Assembly: GCA_026399445.1 (NCBI GenBank)
Contig: JAPLRA010000127.1
Span: 1-7,811 of the forward strand
DNA length: 7,811 nucleotides
Reading direction: 5' to 3'
Origin: Sulfuritalea sp.
GTDB taxonomy: Bacteria; Pseudomonadota; Gammaproteobacteria; Burkholderiales; Rhodocyclaceae
The position numbers were made by a program, and so were the translations under genes. Shown here piece by piece: positions 1 through 7,811 of this stretch (position 1 is the stretch's first letter; every line of letters begins with the position of its first letter). The notes under the pieces were generated by a model. It had not been told where the DNA came from, did no database searches, and saw only the letters and a program-made list of their open reading frames with translations.

Positions 1-2333
<2,333 letters not shown>

Positions 2334-2337
<4 letters not shown>

Positions 2338-2666
2338 GCGGCTTCGAAAATTACTCCCGCCAAGCGCTGCAGATCGAGCACGAGATCGAGACCAAGGGCG
2401 TGATTCTCGGCATCGACTGGACCGATGCCGTGCAAGTGCGCGAACTGGCCCGTCAGGCGCTGGACTGCCGGCTCGAAAAAAACAACCGCGAGCCGGAGGA
2501 TCAACTTGATCGCGCCCGCATCGAACTCTTCGGCCTCGCCCAGCTGATGCTGACGATCATGAAGGAAAGTGCCAACGACGATATGCATACCCACGGCGGC
2601 GTGGCGTGGAAAGCCTTCGCCCATGCCTTGTGGGCAGAGCATGATTCGCGGCAAGGCCTGAGCTGA
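2334..2666 (+). CDS. Small uncharacterised protein translationally coupled to uvrA
   Basis: A 110-residue product that I do not recognise as a named family. It starts at a GTG whose bases overlap the uvrA stop (GTGA, 4-nt overlap), the usual arrangement for translational coupling; no good Shine-Dalgarno sequence is visible inside the uvrA tail. The protein looks soluble and mostly helical, with no signal peptide or membrane segment. It is rich in Glu/Asp, Arg and Leu and has one cysteine (in ALDCR). Its N-terminal part (ENYSRQALQIEHEI) is amphipathic, followed by a GVILGIDW segment and a C-terminal HGGVAWKAFAHALW segment. Codon use and GC content match the neighbours, and the frame runs cleanly to a TGA just before the convergent gene, which supports a real gene. 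A role in DNA repair is suggested only by position and is not shown by sequence. Confidence 0.65.
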
Positions 2667-2696
2667 AACGCCGCATCAGGCGCTGATCAGTTTCAG
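2663..2696. terminator. Inverted repeat between convergent genes, possible bidirectional terminator
   Basis: Perfect 7-bp arms CTGAAAC (2663-2669) and GTTTCAG (2690-2696) enclose a second small inverted repeat, ATCAG-GCG-CTGAT (2675-2687). The structure covers both stop codons of the convergent genes, which are only 9 nt apart. There is no proper T-run on either side, so terminator activity is a guess from position. Confidence 0.3.
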
Positions 2697-3800
2697 ATCG
2701 AACGCCCGCTCGACCAGCCAGATCAGCGCAATCACGAGCGTGATCAGCGAACCGCCAACGAACACGCCGCGCCGATAGAAACCGGTGGCGCGCAGGGCAT
2801 AAGCCACCGGCAGGAACACCGCGACGATGGCGAGCTGGCCGGTTTCGACGCCAAGGTTGAAGCCGAGCAGCGACATCACCAGCGTCTCCTGCGGCAGGCC
2901 CAGTTCGGCCAGCACGCTGGCGAAACCGAAGCCATGGATCAGGCCGAAGCCGAAGGCCACCATCCAGCGCCGATGCTCGACCAGCGGCTTGAGGTTGTTC
3001 GCCGCCGCCAGCACCACCGAGGCCGCAATCGCCGATTCAACCAGCCGCGATGGCAGCGAGATCAGGCCCAGGGCCGCGAGTGAGAGCGTGATCGAATGGG
3101 CGACGGTAAATGCAGTGACCACCCACAGCACCTCGACCAGTGCCTGGCGAAAATTGGCGACGCCGCGCCAGCGTCCCGCTTCATGCACCAGCACCGCCGG
3201 CAGCAGCAGGGAGAGCAGGAACAGGATGTGGTCGAAGCCGATCCAGATATGCCAGATACCTTCCACCAGATACTGGCCGAACTGGGCCAGACGCGACACC
3301 TCGCCGGCGCTGAAGCGCTGCTCGGCGCGTTCGGGTGACAGCACGGCCGTCTGCGTCGTGCCGTCAAGATTCAGGCGCAACAGGCCGCGATGCAGGGCAT
3401 CGAGTTCGAACAGCAGGCGATAGGTCAGCGTCAGCTCACCGCCGCCGCCGGGACAGGTGCCGGCGAGTTGCAGCACGGCATAGGCGCCGTCGGTGTGGCT
3501 GTCGACCAGGTGATCGGCCACCTGTAACGAGCAGCCGCCGCCGCGCAGCAGGGTCAGGCGACCCAGCGCCCAGGCATCGATATCGGCCTGGCGCGCGCGC
3601 AGTTCGCCCCAAGTGATCTCGCCATTGCCATCCAGATCAAGCCCGAGGGCGAAATCGATGTCGCGCAGGGCAATGTCCCATTGTCCCGATACCGTGGCGC
3701 CCTTGATATCGAGCACCAGATAGCTGTCGCTGGCCTTGTGCGCCAGAACCGGCAGGGACAGGAGCAATAGCAGGGAAAGCAGCCAGCGACGCAGCATCAT
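2676..3800 (-). CDS. HupE/UreJ-family membrane protein with exported EF-hand-like domain
   Basis: 374 residues. Residues 1-20 are a signal peptide (RR followed by a long Leu run, V-L-A before the likely cleavage site), so the mature protein would begin with His21. Residues 21 to about 175 form an exported domain with a canonical EF-hand loop at 55-66 (D55, D57, N59, E61, E66; sequence DLDGNGEITWGE) and a Cys pair (C90, C116) that could form a disulfide. From about 176 to the end come several hydrophobic segments (about 187-205, 222-246, 254-268, 278-298, 305-335, 346-364). The membrane part has HX5DH (H184, D190, H191), matching a signature of HupE nickel/cobalt permeases, plus H235, H289-G and E319 in or near membrane segments. 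The family therefore suggests transport or binding of a divalent metal, but this longer subfamily is not characterised and no hydrogenase or urease genes are nearby. It starts 5 nt after the TPR gene stop, with AGGT upstream of the ATG, and is clearly cotranscribed with it. Confidence 0.9.
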   Translation of the reverse strand: MMLRRWLLSLLLLLSLPVLAHKASDSYLVLDIKGATVSGQWDIALRDIDFALGLDLDGNGEITWGELRARQADIDAWALGRLTLLRGGGCSLQVADHLVDSHTDGAYAVLQLAGTCPGGGGELTLTYRLLFELDALHRGLLRLNLDGTTQTAVLSPERAEQRFSAGEVSRLAQFGQYLVEGIWHIWIGFDHILFLLSLLLPAVLVHEAGRWRGVANFRQALVEVLWVVTAFTVAHSITLSLAALGLISLPSRLVESAIAASVVLAAANNLKPLVEHRRWMVAFGFGLIHGFGFASVLAELGLPQETLVMSLLGFNLGVETGQLAIVAVFLPVAYALRATGFYRRGVFVGGSLITLVIALIWLVERAFDLKLISA

Positions 3801-3805
3801 CGCCG

Positions 3806-5005
3806 TTACCTGCCCGCGGAGCGGAATTCCAGGTACGCAGAGCGACCCAACGCCGACTCCTGACCCAAGCGACGCAGCCGCGCATCCTCGAAGCCGCTGC
3901 TGCGTAGCCAGTCACGCACGAATTGTGCTGCCGCCCCATCCCGCGCCGCAATCGCGGCTTCGAGCAGGATGCGGGCGTCGCGCGGTTCGCGCTGGACGCG
4001 ATAGTTCTCTGCCGCCAGACCCAGGGCCTGTGCCGCATCGCCGCGCAGGCGCAACTGGTAGCGCGCCTCCTCGGCGCGATGCGTGGTATCACCACGCAGC
4101 CTGGCAGCGGCAAAACGTTCGTCCAGAGCCTGCGCCAGCCGCGCCGCAGCCGGCGACTTCAGTGCCGCCTCGGCCTCGGCCAGTCGCAGCAACAGACTAT
4201 CGGACGCCTCCCATCCGGCCAGCTGTTTGACCACCTCGGCCGGCCGCCCTGCGTCGAGCAAGAAGTCGCTCCAGGCCGCCAGCAGGTAGCCGTCATCACG
4301 GCCAAGACTCAGGGCTTCGCGGTAATGCCGTTCCGCCAGCGCCGACTCGCCACGCCAGGCCGCCACTTCGCCGAGCCGGGTCAGCAGCCAGAGCCGGTTG
4401 TCGGGGTCGCTACTGGCGACCAGCGCCTGCTGCAAAGAGCGGTAGCCGGCCTCGAGCTGGCCGCCGTAAGCCTGCGCCAGACCAATACACGCACCCACCA
4501 ACATGCCGCGACCGAGGCGCCGGAGGGCATCGCACTCATTGCGCGCCGCCGCATAGTCGGCCTGAACCAGATAAATCGCGCCGCGCCAGGCGTGTGCTGC
4601 CGCCAGATCAGGATCGATGGCCACGGCCGCGGCGAAGTCGGCCAGGGCCCCCTCGAAGTCATGCCGATACTGCCGCAGCAGACCGCGGGTGAAGCGCAGC
4701 GATGCCGGCAAGGGCTCGCCAAAGCGAGCCACCACTGCCTCGGCATAGCCTACGTAGCGCGGATCTCCTCGCGCCATGGCGAGATCGAAATAGCGTTGCG
4801 CCAGGCGCGTCGCTGGCGCCGCGTCGTTCGGGGCGGCCGTCATCGCGCTGCGCAGGGCGGCCAATTCGCGCGCGCCCGCATCGCCGGCGCGCAGGGGCAG
4901 TCGCTCGAGGACTTCGGCGTCGGCGGCTGGTTTGCGCGGCGCAGCATGTGCCGACAACACCAGCCCGAACAGCGCCAGAAACAGCGGGAGAACGGGAATT
5001 CGCAT
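3806..5005 (-). CDS. Secreted tetratricopeptide-repeat protein
   Basis: About 399 residues. The N-terminus is a signal peptide (MRIPVLPLFLALFGLVLSAHA, cleavage after A-H-A), so the protein is periplasmic or otherwise exported. The rest is an Ala/Leu/Arg-rich helical array with TPR features, clearest in LRQYRHDFEGALADFAAAVA followed by DPDLAAAHAWRGAIYLVQAD, and again around WLLTRLGEVAAWRGESALAE. TPR arrays bind partner proteins; I see no catalytic motif. Start choice: an in-frame ATG 27 nt upstream (5032) would give a 408-residue product, but the plus-strand promoter for the divergent gene lies at 5019-5048, and the ATG at 5005 opens directly into the signal peptide. Neither start has a good Shine-Dalgarno sequence, so the choice is provisional. 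It is the first gene of an operon with the HupE/UreJ-type gene 5 nt downstream, and the two exported proteins may work together. From memory, TPR and HupE/UreJ genes are adjacent in other proteobacteria. Confidence 0.88.
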   Translation of the reverse strand: MRIPVLPLFLALFGLVLSAHAAPRKPAADAEVLERLPLRAGDAGARELAALRSAMTAAPNDAAPATRLAQRYFDLAMARGDPRYVGYAEAVVARFGEPLPASLRFTRGLLRQYRHDFEGALADFAAAVAIDPDLAAAHAWRGAIYLVQADYAAARNECDALRRLGRGMLVGACIGLAQAYGGQLEAGYRSLQQALVASSDPDNRLWLLTRLGEVAAWRGESALAERHYREALSLGRDDGYLLAAWSDFLLDAGRPAEVVKQLAGWEASDSLLLRLAEAEAALKSPAAARLAQALDERFAAARLRGDTTHRAEEARYQLRLRGDAAQALGLAAENYRVQREPRDARILLEAAIAARDGAAAQFVRDWLRSSGFEDARLRRLGQESALGRSAYLEFRSAGR

Positions 5006-5018
5006 CAAGTAGGTCAAC

Positions 5019-5048
5019 TTGCCAAAAGTCATAGACGTTGTATATAGT
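5019..5048 (+). promoter_or_regulatory. Candidate sigma-70 promoter for the Lys/Glu-rich gene
   Basis: TTGCCA (5019-5024, one mismatch to the -35 consensus) and TATAGT (5043-5048, one mismatch to the -10 consensus) are separated by 18 nt, in a locally AT-rich stretch of an otherwise GC-rich region. Transcription would begin near 5055, giving a leader of about 45 nt. A short inverted repeat GCCAA-T-TTGGC (5057-5067) falls at the start of that leader and could be an operator, though it is too short to be sure. Confidence 0.45.
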
Positions 5049-5089
5049 TCGTGCGCGCCAATTTGGCCGTCACGTTTTCCTACAAAACC

Positions 5090-5095
5090 AAGGAG
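5090..5095 (+). promoter_or_regulatory. Shine-Dalgarno site deciding the start of the Lys/Glu-rich gene
   Basis: AAGGAG lies 5 nt before the ATG at 5101. It fixes the start there rather than at the in-frame ATG at 5038, which lacks a site and would place 21 unrelated residues before the signal peptide. Confidence 0.85.
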
Positions 5096-5100
5096 TTTAC

Positions 5101-5376
5101 ATGAGCAAGCTACTGTCCATCCTGATCGCTGCCGCTTTCGCCACCGTTTCCGTCGGTTCCTTCGCTGCCTCCCATGGCGGCGCCGCCAAGGATGCCAAGC
5201 CGATGGAAAAGAAGGAAGAAATGAAGAAGGACGAGAAGAAGATGGAAAAGAAGGAAGAGAAGAAGGAAATGAAGAAGGACGAAAAGAAGGCCGAGAAGAA
5301 GGACGAAAAGAAGGCCGAGAAGAAGGAAGAGAAAAAGGAAGAAAAGAAGGAAGAGAAGAAGGAAATGAAGAAGTAA
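5101..5376 (+). CDS. Small exported Lys/Glu-rich repeat protein
   Basis: 91 residues. Residues 1-22 (MSKLLSILIAAAFATVSVGSFA) are a typical signal peptide. A 12-residue linker with ASHGG follows, then residues 35-91 consist of 14 units of the form [E/D/A/M][E/M]KK, one of them extended to five residues (EEMKK). The repeat part has 28 Lys against 22 Glu/Asp and no aromatic residue, Cys, Gly or Pro. It would be a very charged helix or a disordered chain outside the cytoplasm. It resembles KEKE-type low-complexity sequences, and in architecture (signal peptide plus Lys-rich repeats) periplasmic acid-shock proteins such as Asr, but there is no sequence homology I can point to; binding of polyanions, metals or cell-surface polymers is only a guess. 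It has its own promoter, a strong ribosome binding site and a strong terminator, so it is a monocistronic gene, probably well expressed. The purine-rich coding strand differs sharply from its neighbours. Confidence 0.82.
   Translation: MSKLLSILIAAAFATVSVGSFAASHGGAAKDAKPMEKKEEMKKDEKKMEKKEEKKEMKKDEKKAEKKDEKKAEKKEEKKEEKKEEKKEMKK
5203..5373 (+). repeat. Purine-rich 12-nt-period repeat tract, including an exact 24-bp tandem duplication
   Basis: The coding repeat has a 12-nt period. The 24 bases at 5278-5301 are repeated exactly at 5302-5325 and encode DEKKAEKK twice. The plus strand is almost all purine across the tract, with about a dozen pyrimidines in total and an unbroken 49-nt purine run at 5317-5365. 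Confidence 0.9.
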
Positions 5377-5397
5377 TTTCCGCTTCCAGGAAAATAG

Positions 5398-5424
5398 AAA
5401 AGCGGGCTGCGGCCCGCTTTTTTT
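5398..5424. terminator. Intrinsic terminator, strong on the plus strand and probably bidirectional
   Basis: AAAAGCGGGC (5398-5407), loop TGCG, GCCCGCTTTT (5412-5421), followed by more T to 5424 (seven T in a row). It sits 21 nt after the stop of the Lys/Glu-rich gene. Read on the minus strand, the same hairpin is followed by a T-rich stretch (CTTTTCTATTTT) and lies about 45 nt beyond the stop of the PAP2 gene, so it can serve both convergent units. Confidence 0.88.
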
Positions 5425-5469
5425 ACGGCCCCCGAAGGAGCATTCCCGTCATGCAAAGCGGCGCCTTGT

Positions 5470-6108
5470 TCAGGCGTTCGAAGCAGGCGCCCCGGTCAGC
5501 GTCAAGGCATGCAGGCAGGCCACCCAGAATCCCGCCGCGATGCTTCCAGCCAATACGTCGCTGGGAAAATGCACTTGCAGATAGATGCGCGACACGCCCA
5601 CCAGCAGCACGATTGAAATCAGCCCCGGCGCGGCCCAATACCTGTGCCGTGGGGCAAGACGGACAACGACGACCAAAGCGGACATGGCAGCAGCGGTCAC
5701 CTGAACCGAATGAGCGCTGGGAAAAGACAACGGCGATTCAACCGACGCCAGTGCGGCAAACAAATCCGGCCGATTGCGCAACGCCAGATGCTTTGCCAAC
5801 TGAGCCAGTAGCGAGGCGCCCGCCAGCGCCGCAACGAGGAAACACGCCTCGCCGTGATACCCCCGGCGCCATAGCAGAATGCCGGCCACCAGGACCAGTG
5901 GCAGCAGCACCATCAAGGACCCCATCCAGGTCAGGCCCCGAAATGCCGCGTCCAGCCAGGGGCTGCGCCAAGCATTGGCCAGTATCAGCCCTTCGCGATC
6001 GAATGCCGGACCGGTGACCTCGCTGGCGCCAAACCAAGTGGCCGCGGCCACCAGCGTGACCAGCGCCGCGCTCAACCACAGACCGGCCTGAATCGCGCGG
6101 TGTCCCAC
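5470..6108 (-). CDS. PAP2-family membrane phosphatase
   Basis: 212 residues. The type 2 phosphatidic acid phosphatase signature is complete: K106-x6-R113-P114, then P130-S-A-H133 (the usual Gly is Ala here), then S173-R174-x5-H180-x3-D184. H180 is the expected nucleophile, with H133 and D184 assisting. About six hydrophobic segments place it in the inner membrane (about 8-25, 63-81, 86-105, 135-150, 158-172, 185-204), with the active site expected at the periplasmic face. Likely substrates are lipid phosphates such as phosphatidic acid, phosphatidylglycerol phosphate or undecaprenyl pyrophosphate; sequence alone does not say which. The start is a GTG only 2 nt after the stop of the upstream SDR-like gene, with a weak GGGG site, so translation is probably coupled. 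It is the last gene of the three-gene unit and ends before the bidirectional terminator. Confidence 0.93.
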   Translation of the reverse strand: MGHRAIQAGLWLSAALVTLVAAATWFGASEVTGPAFDREGLILANAWRSPWLDAAFRGLTWMGSLMVLLPLVLVAGILLWRRGYHGEACFLVAALAGASLLAQLAKHLALRNRPDLFAALASVESPLSFPSAHSVQVTAAAMSALVVVVRLAPRHRYWAAPGLISIVLLVGVSRIYLQVHFPSDVLAGSIAAGFWVACLHALTLTGAPASNA

Positions 6109-6110
6109 GA

Positions 6111-6761
6111 TCAGCCCCGGACAGACGGCTGGTGCAGTTCCTCGGACTCGATCACCCGGCTGCCGGGCGACAAGGCCAGCGCGGCGTTGAGCAGGGCGCG
6201 GGCAATTGCTTCTGGCGTGACCGCCCGCCAGCGACGGGGAATCAGCGAACTCAGCGGCCGCACAAATGTCAGGGCCAGACGTTCGCCGGGCCGGCTCTCG
6301 GCGCGCTCGGCATCAATCAGCGAAGGCCGCACGATGGTATAGCCCGGATAGCCGAGCTCCCGAATCGCGTCTTCGGCTTCACCCTTGGTACGCAGATAGA
6401 AGTTTCCTGAACCGGCATCTGCGCCGAGCGACGAGTTCAGGGCAAAACGTGTTGCACCAGCCGCACGGGCGCGACTCGCAATCCGCAAGGGCAGGTCTCT
6501 ATCAACGGCCGCAAATTTCTCGTTGGAGCCAGCCGCTCGCTGCGTTGTGCCCAAGGTACAAATCACCGCGTCCACAGTCCACCAGGGCGCTTGCTCGGGC
6601 AAGCTGTCGAAGTCGACCACGACGTTGAGAAGTCTCTCCGCAGCGGGCAGGGGGCGACGGGTCAGCGCCACGACTTCGGCGACACGCCGATCCGACAGCG
6701 CCTGCGCCAATACGGCCCGCCCCACCGCGCCTGTTGCCCCGACCAGCATCAGACGCAACAT
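6111..6761 (-). CDS. NAD(P)-binding Rossmann-fold protein (atypical SDR, HTATIP2/YbjT-like)
   Basis: 216 residues. The N-terminus is a dinucleotide-binding loop (LMLVGATGAVGRAV, GxxGxxG pattern), followed after the second strand by LTRRP, where the Arg residues suggest NADP preference. Further on come an ICTLGTT strand, the NSSLGAD segment and YLRTK, which fits the YxxxK pair of short-chain dehydrogenases, then the YTIVRPSLI strand typical of atypical SDRs. It is a cytoplasmic oxidoreductase or NADP-sensing protein with unknown substrate. Start: ATG at 6761 with GAGGAG 8 nt upstream; a GTG at 6764 would also work (spacing 5 nt) and add one residue. The ATG overlaps the stop of the methyltransferase gene (TGATG), so the two are translationally coupled. 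Confidence 0.92.
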   Translation of the reverse strand: MLRLMLVGATGAVGRAVLAQALSDRRVAEVVALTRRPLPAAERLLNVVVDFDSLPEQAPWWTVDAVICTLGTTQRAAGSNEKFAAVDRDLPLRIASRARAAGATRFALNSSLGADAGSGNFYLRTKGEAEDAIRELGYPGYTIVRPSLIDAERAESRPGERLALTFVRPLSSLIPRRWRAVTPEAIARALLNAALALSPGSRVIESEELHQPSVRG

Positions 6762-7396
6762 CACGGCTTCTCCTCTCTGCGCCAGACGCTGGCAAGCCAG
6801 GGCTGCTGTTCGCGCGGCAAGCCGGCCGGTCGATAGTAGTGTTCCAGTTCGACGAAGCCGGCAGCCGCCAGGTAATCGCGCCAGGTAGCGAGATCGTAGT
6901 AGGCGCCATAGCGCTCGCCGTTGATGCTCTCCTGATTTTCGCCGCGCGGATTCGAACTGAACAAGACGCCTTGCGGCTTCAGCGTCGCGTGCAATTGCCG
7001 CAGCACGCGGGCCAGCTCCTGGCGTGGCACGTGAAACAGGGATGCGTTGGCGAAAACGCCGTCAAACCGGCCGTCGGGCAGGTCCAGCTGAAGAAAATCC
7101 TGCTGCCAGATTTCGCAGCCGCTATGGGTGCGCGCCATTTCTGCCAGCGCCGGCGCGCCTTCGAGACCAACCGCACGGTGTCCGCGTTCCACGAACGCCT
7201 TCAAGTCGCGCCCCGGGCCGCAGCCGAAATCCAGCAGCGTGAAGGGCGGCGGCGCCTGCACATGGCGCAGCAAGGCCTCGATGTTCTGCTCGACGTCGTG
7301 GTGGCGCGTGCCTTCCCAGAAGGCTTCGGCGCGCGCCTGATAATGTTCGAGCGTGCTGCCGACGATCTGCTGCAAGGCTTCCGGATCGAGTTTCAT
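6761..7396 (-). CDS. Class I SAM-dependent methyltransferase
   Basis: 211 residues from the ATG at 7396. The SAM-binding motif I is LLDFGCGPG (54-62), the acidic residue ending the second strand is E79 in VGLEG, a QQDF segment (98-101) supplies the adenine-contacting acid, and FDGVFANASLFHV (111-123) followed by LKPQGVLF (139-146) completes the core. The N-terminal HYQARAEAFWEGTRHHDV and the C-terminal YYRPAGLPREQQPWLASVWR match my memory of a widespread proteobacterial family of small-molecule or unassigned methyltransferases; the substrate is unknown. An in-frame GTG at 7453 has a GGAG 5 nt upstream and would add 19 residues, but those (rich in Ala, Thr, Ser, Glu) do not look like family sequence, so the ATG is preferred without certainty. 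First gene of the methyltransferase-SDR-PAP2 unit. Confidence 0.91.
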   Translation of the reverse strand: MKLDPEALQQIVGSTLEHYQARAEAFWEGTRHHDVEQNIEALLRHVQAPPPFTLLDFGCGPGRDLKAFVERGHRAVGLEGAPALAEMARTHSGCEIWQQDFLQLDLPDGRFDGVFANASLFHVPRQELARVLRQLHATLKPQGVLFSSNPRGENQESINGERYGAYYDLATWRDYLAAAGFVELEHYYRPAGLPREQQPWLASVWRREEKP

Positions 7397-7464
7397 GAGT
7401 GCAATGCTATCCGGAGTCGACGCCGCTTGCTCGCCGACTTCCGTCGCAATCACTGGCGCTCCAG

Positions 7465-7496
7465 CAACAACGCCACGGCATGCCGTGGCGTTGTTG
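7465..7496. repeat. Perfect 32-bp palindrome between pntB and the methyltransferase gene
   Basis: CAACAACGCCACGGCA (7465-7480) is followed at once by its exact reverse complement (7481-7496). As RNA it folds to a stem of about 14 bp with a CATG loop. It lies 34 nt past the pntB stop on the minus strand. The 3' arm ends GTTGTTG rather than in a T-run, so it may be a weak or Rho-assisted terminator, an mRNA-stabilising 3' hairpin, or a protein binding site. Confidence 0.65.
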
Positions 7497-7498
7497 TC

Positions 7499-7517
7499 TT
7501 GCGGGAGTCTCCCGCAA
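7499..7517. repeat. Second inverted repeat in the pntB 3' region
   Basis: TTGCGGGAG (7499-7507) and CTCCCGCAA (7509-7517) are exact 9-bp arms with one base between them; a realistic hairpin has a 7-bp stem and an AGTCT loop. It starts 13 nt after the pntB stop and precedes the 32-bp palindrome in the transcript, so the two form a tandem hairpin block separating pntB from the next operon. Confidence 0.55.
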
Positions 7518-7529
7518 TGTTGCGAGTGG

Positions 7530-7811
7530 TCAGGTCGACGACTTCAGCGACACCAGCACTTCGTCGAGCATCTTCTTCGCATCGCCGAACAGCATGCGAT
7601 TGTTTTCCTTGTAGAAGAGCGGATTGTCGACTCCGGCGTAGCCCGAAGCCATGCTGCGCTTCATGACGATCGAGGTCTTGGCCTTCCAGACCTCGAGCAC
7701 CGGCATGCCGGCAATCGGGCTGTTGGGGTCGTCCTGCGCACCCGGATTGACGATGTCGTTGGCGCCGATAACCATGACCACATCGGTCGCCGGGAAGTCG
7801 TCGTTCAACTC
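7530..7811 (-). CDS. pntB: NAD(P) transhydrogenase subunit beta, C-terminal part (5' end outside the window)
   Basis: PntB is the membrane and NADP(H)-binding subunit of the proton-translocating transhydrogenase, which makes NADPH from NADH using the proton gradient. The 93 codons present belong to its cytoplasmic domain III. VMVIGANDIVNPGAQDDP is the NADP(H)-binding loop region (GANDxVNP), followed by SPIAGMPVLEVWKAK, then KRSMASGYAGVDNPLF, also characteristic of domain III, and the terminal NRMLFGDAKKMLDEVLVSL. It agrees closely with the E. coli PntB C-terminus as I recall it, and the end position fits a complete C-terminus. The frame runs through the window edge, so the start is not visible. 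pntA would be expected upstream, outside the window. Confidence 0.97.
   Translation of the reverse strand, partial: ELNDDFPATDVVMVIGANDIVNPGAQDDPNSPIAGMPVLEVWKAKTSIVMKRSMASGYAGVDNPLFYKENNRMLFGDAKKMLDEVLVSLKSST

Noticed and set aside
3923..5047. 374-codon plus-strand open frame opposite the TPR gene
   Set aside because: GC-rich antisense shadow; the minus strand encodes a signal peptide and TPR-like repeats, while this frame is Gln/Arg-rich with no recognisable domain.
5038..5100. Upstream extension of the Lys/Glu-rich gene to the ATG at 5038
   Set aside because: The extension has no ribosome binding site, lies over the -10 element, and would bury the signal peptide; AAGGAG sits correctly before 5101.
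5097..5456. Minus-strand open frame rich in Phe and Ser opposite the Lys/Glu gene
   Set aside because: It is the mirror of a purine-rich coding strand (Lys/Glu codons read in reverse), crosses the terminator, and has no credible signal.
5019..6017. Long plus-strand open frame across the Lys/Glu gene and the PAP2 gene
   Set aside because: It is out of frame with a gene that has a clear signal peptide, runs through a strong terminator, and overlaps a PAP2 gene with all its motifs on the other strand.
7397..7453. Longer methyltransferase from GTG 7453
   Set aside because: It has a GGAG site, but the added 19 residues look unrelated to the family and it would start 11 nt from a strong palindrome. 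Kept as an alternative rather than ruled out.
6734..7666. 310-codon plus-strand open frame opposite the methyltransferase and pntB genes
   Set aside because: It covers two clear minus-strand families and two hairpins, and its translation shows no domain.

Overview
The window is a GC-rich, gene-dense piece of a bacterial chromosome. Protein similarity recalled from memory (UvrA, PntB, the HupE/UreJ-TPR pair) points to a betaproteobacterium, possibly of the Rhodocyclales. That placement is inference, because no rRNA or other marker gene is present. I see no insertion sequence, integrase, CRISPR array, tRNA or phage gene. The content is housekeeping plus small accessory operons.

Layout. (1) Bases 1-2337, plus strand: the 3' four-fifths of uvrA (nucleotide excision repair). 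Its stop codon overlaps the GTG start of a small uncharacterised gene (2334-2666). (2) Bases 2676-5005, minus strand: a two-gene operon, convergent with the first block. A secreted TPR-repeat protein is followed after 5 nt by a HupE/UreJ-type membrane protein that carries an EF-hand-like loop in its exported domain. (3) Bases 5101-5376, plus strand: a small exported Lys/Glu-rich protein built of about 14 four-residue repeats. It is divergent from the TPR gene, has its own promoter and Shine-Dalgarno sequence, and ends at a strong hairpin-plus-T-run terminator. (4) Bases 5470-7396, minus strand: three tightly packed genes read in the order class I methyltransferase, NAD(P)-binding SDR-like protein, PAP2-family membrane phosphatase, with 1-4 nt overlap or 2 nt spacing. 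(5) Bases 7530-7811, minus strand: the 3' end of pntB (proton-translocating transhydrogenase beta subunit), separated from block 4 by two inverted repeats, one a perfect 32-bp palindrome.

Points most worth a second look: the uvrA copy seems to lack about 41 residues just after its first zinc module, in frame; the Lys/Glu repeat gene shows signs of recent 24-bp tandem duplication; and the TPR + EF-hand HupE/UreJ operon is a plausible but uncharacterised envelope system for metal or calcium. Nothing here clearly demonstrates a new biological system.
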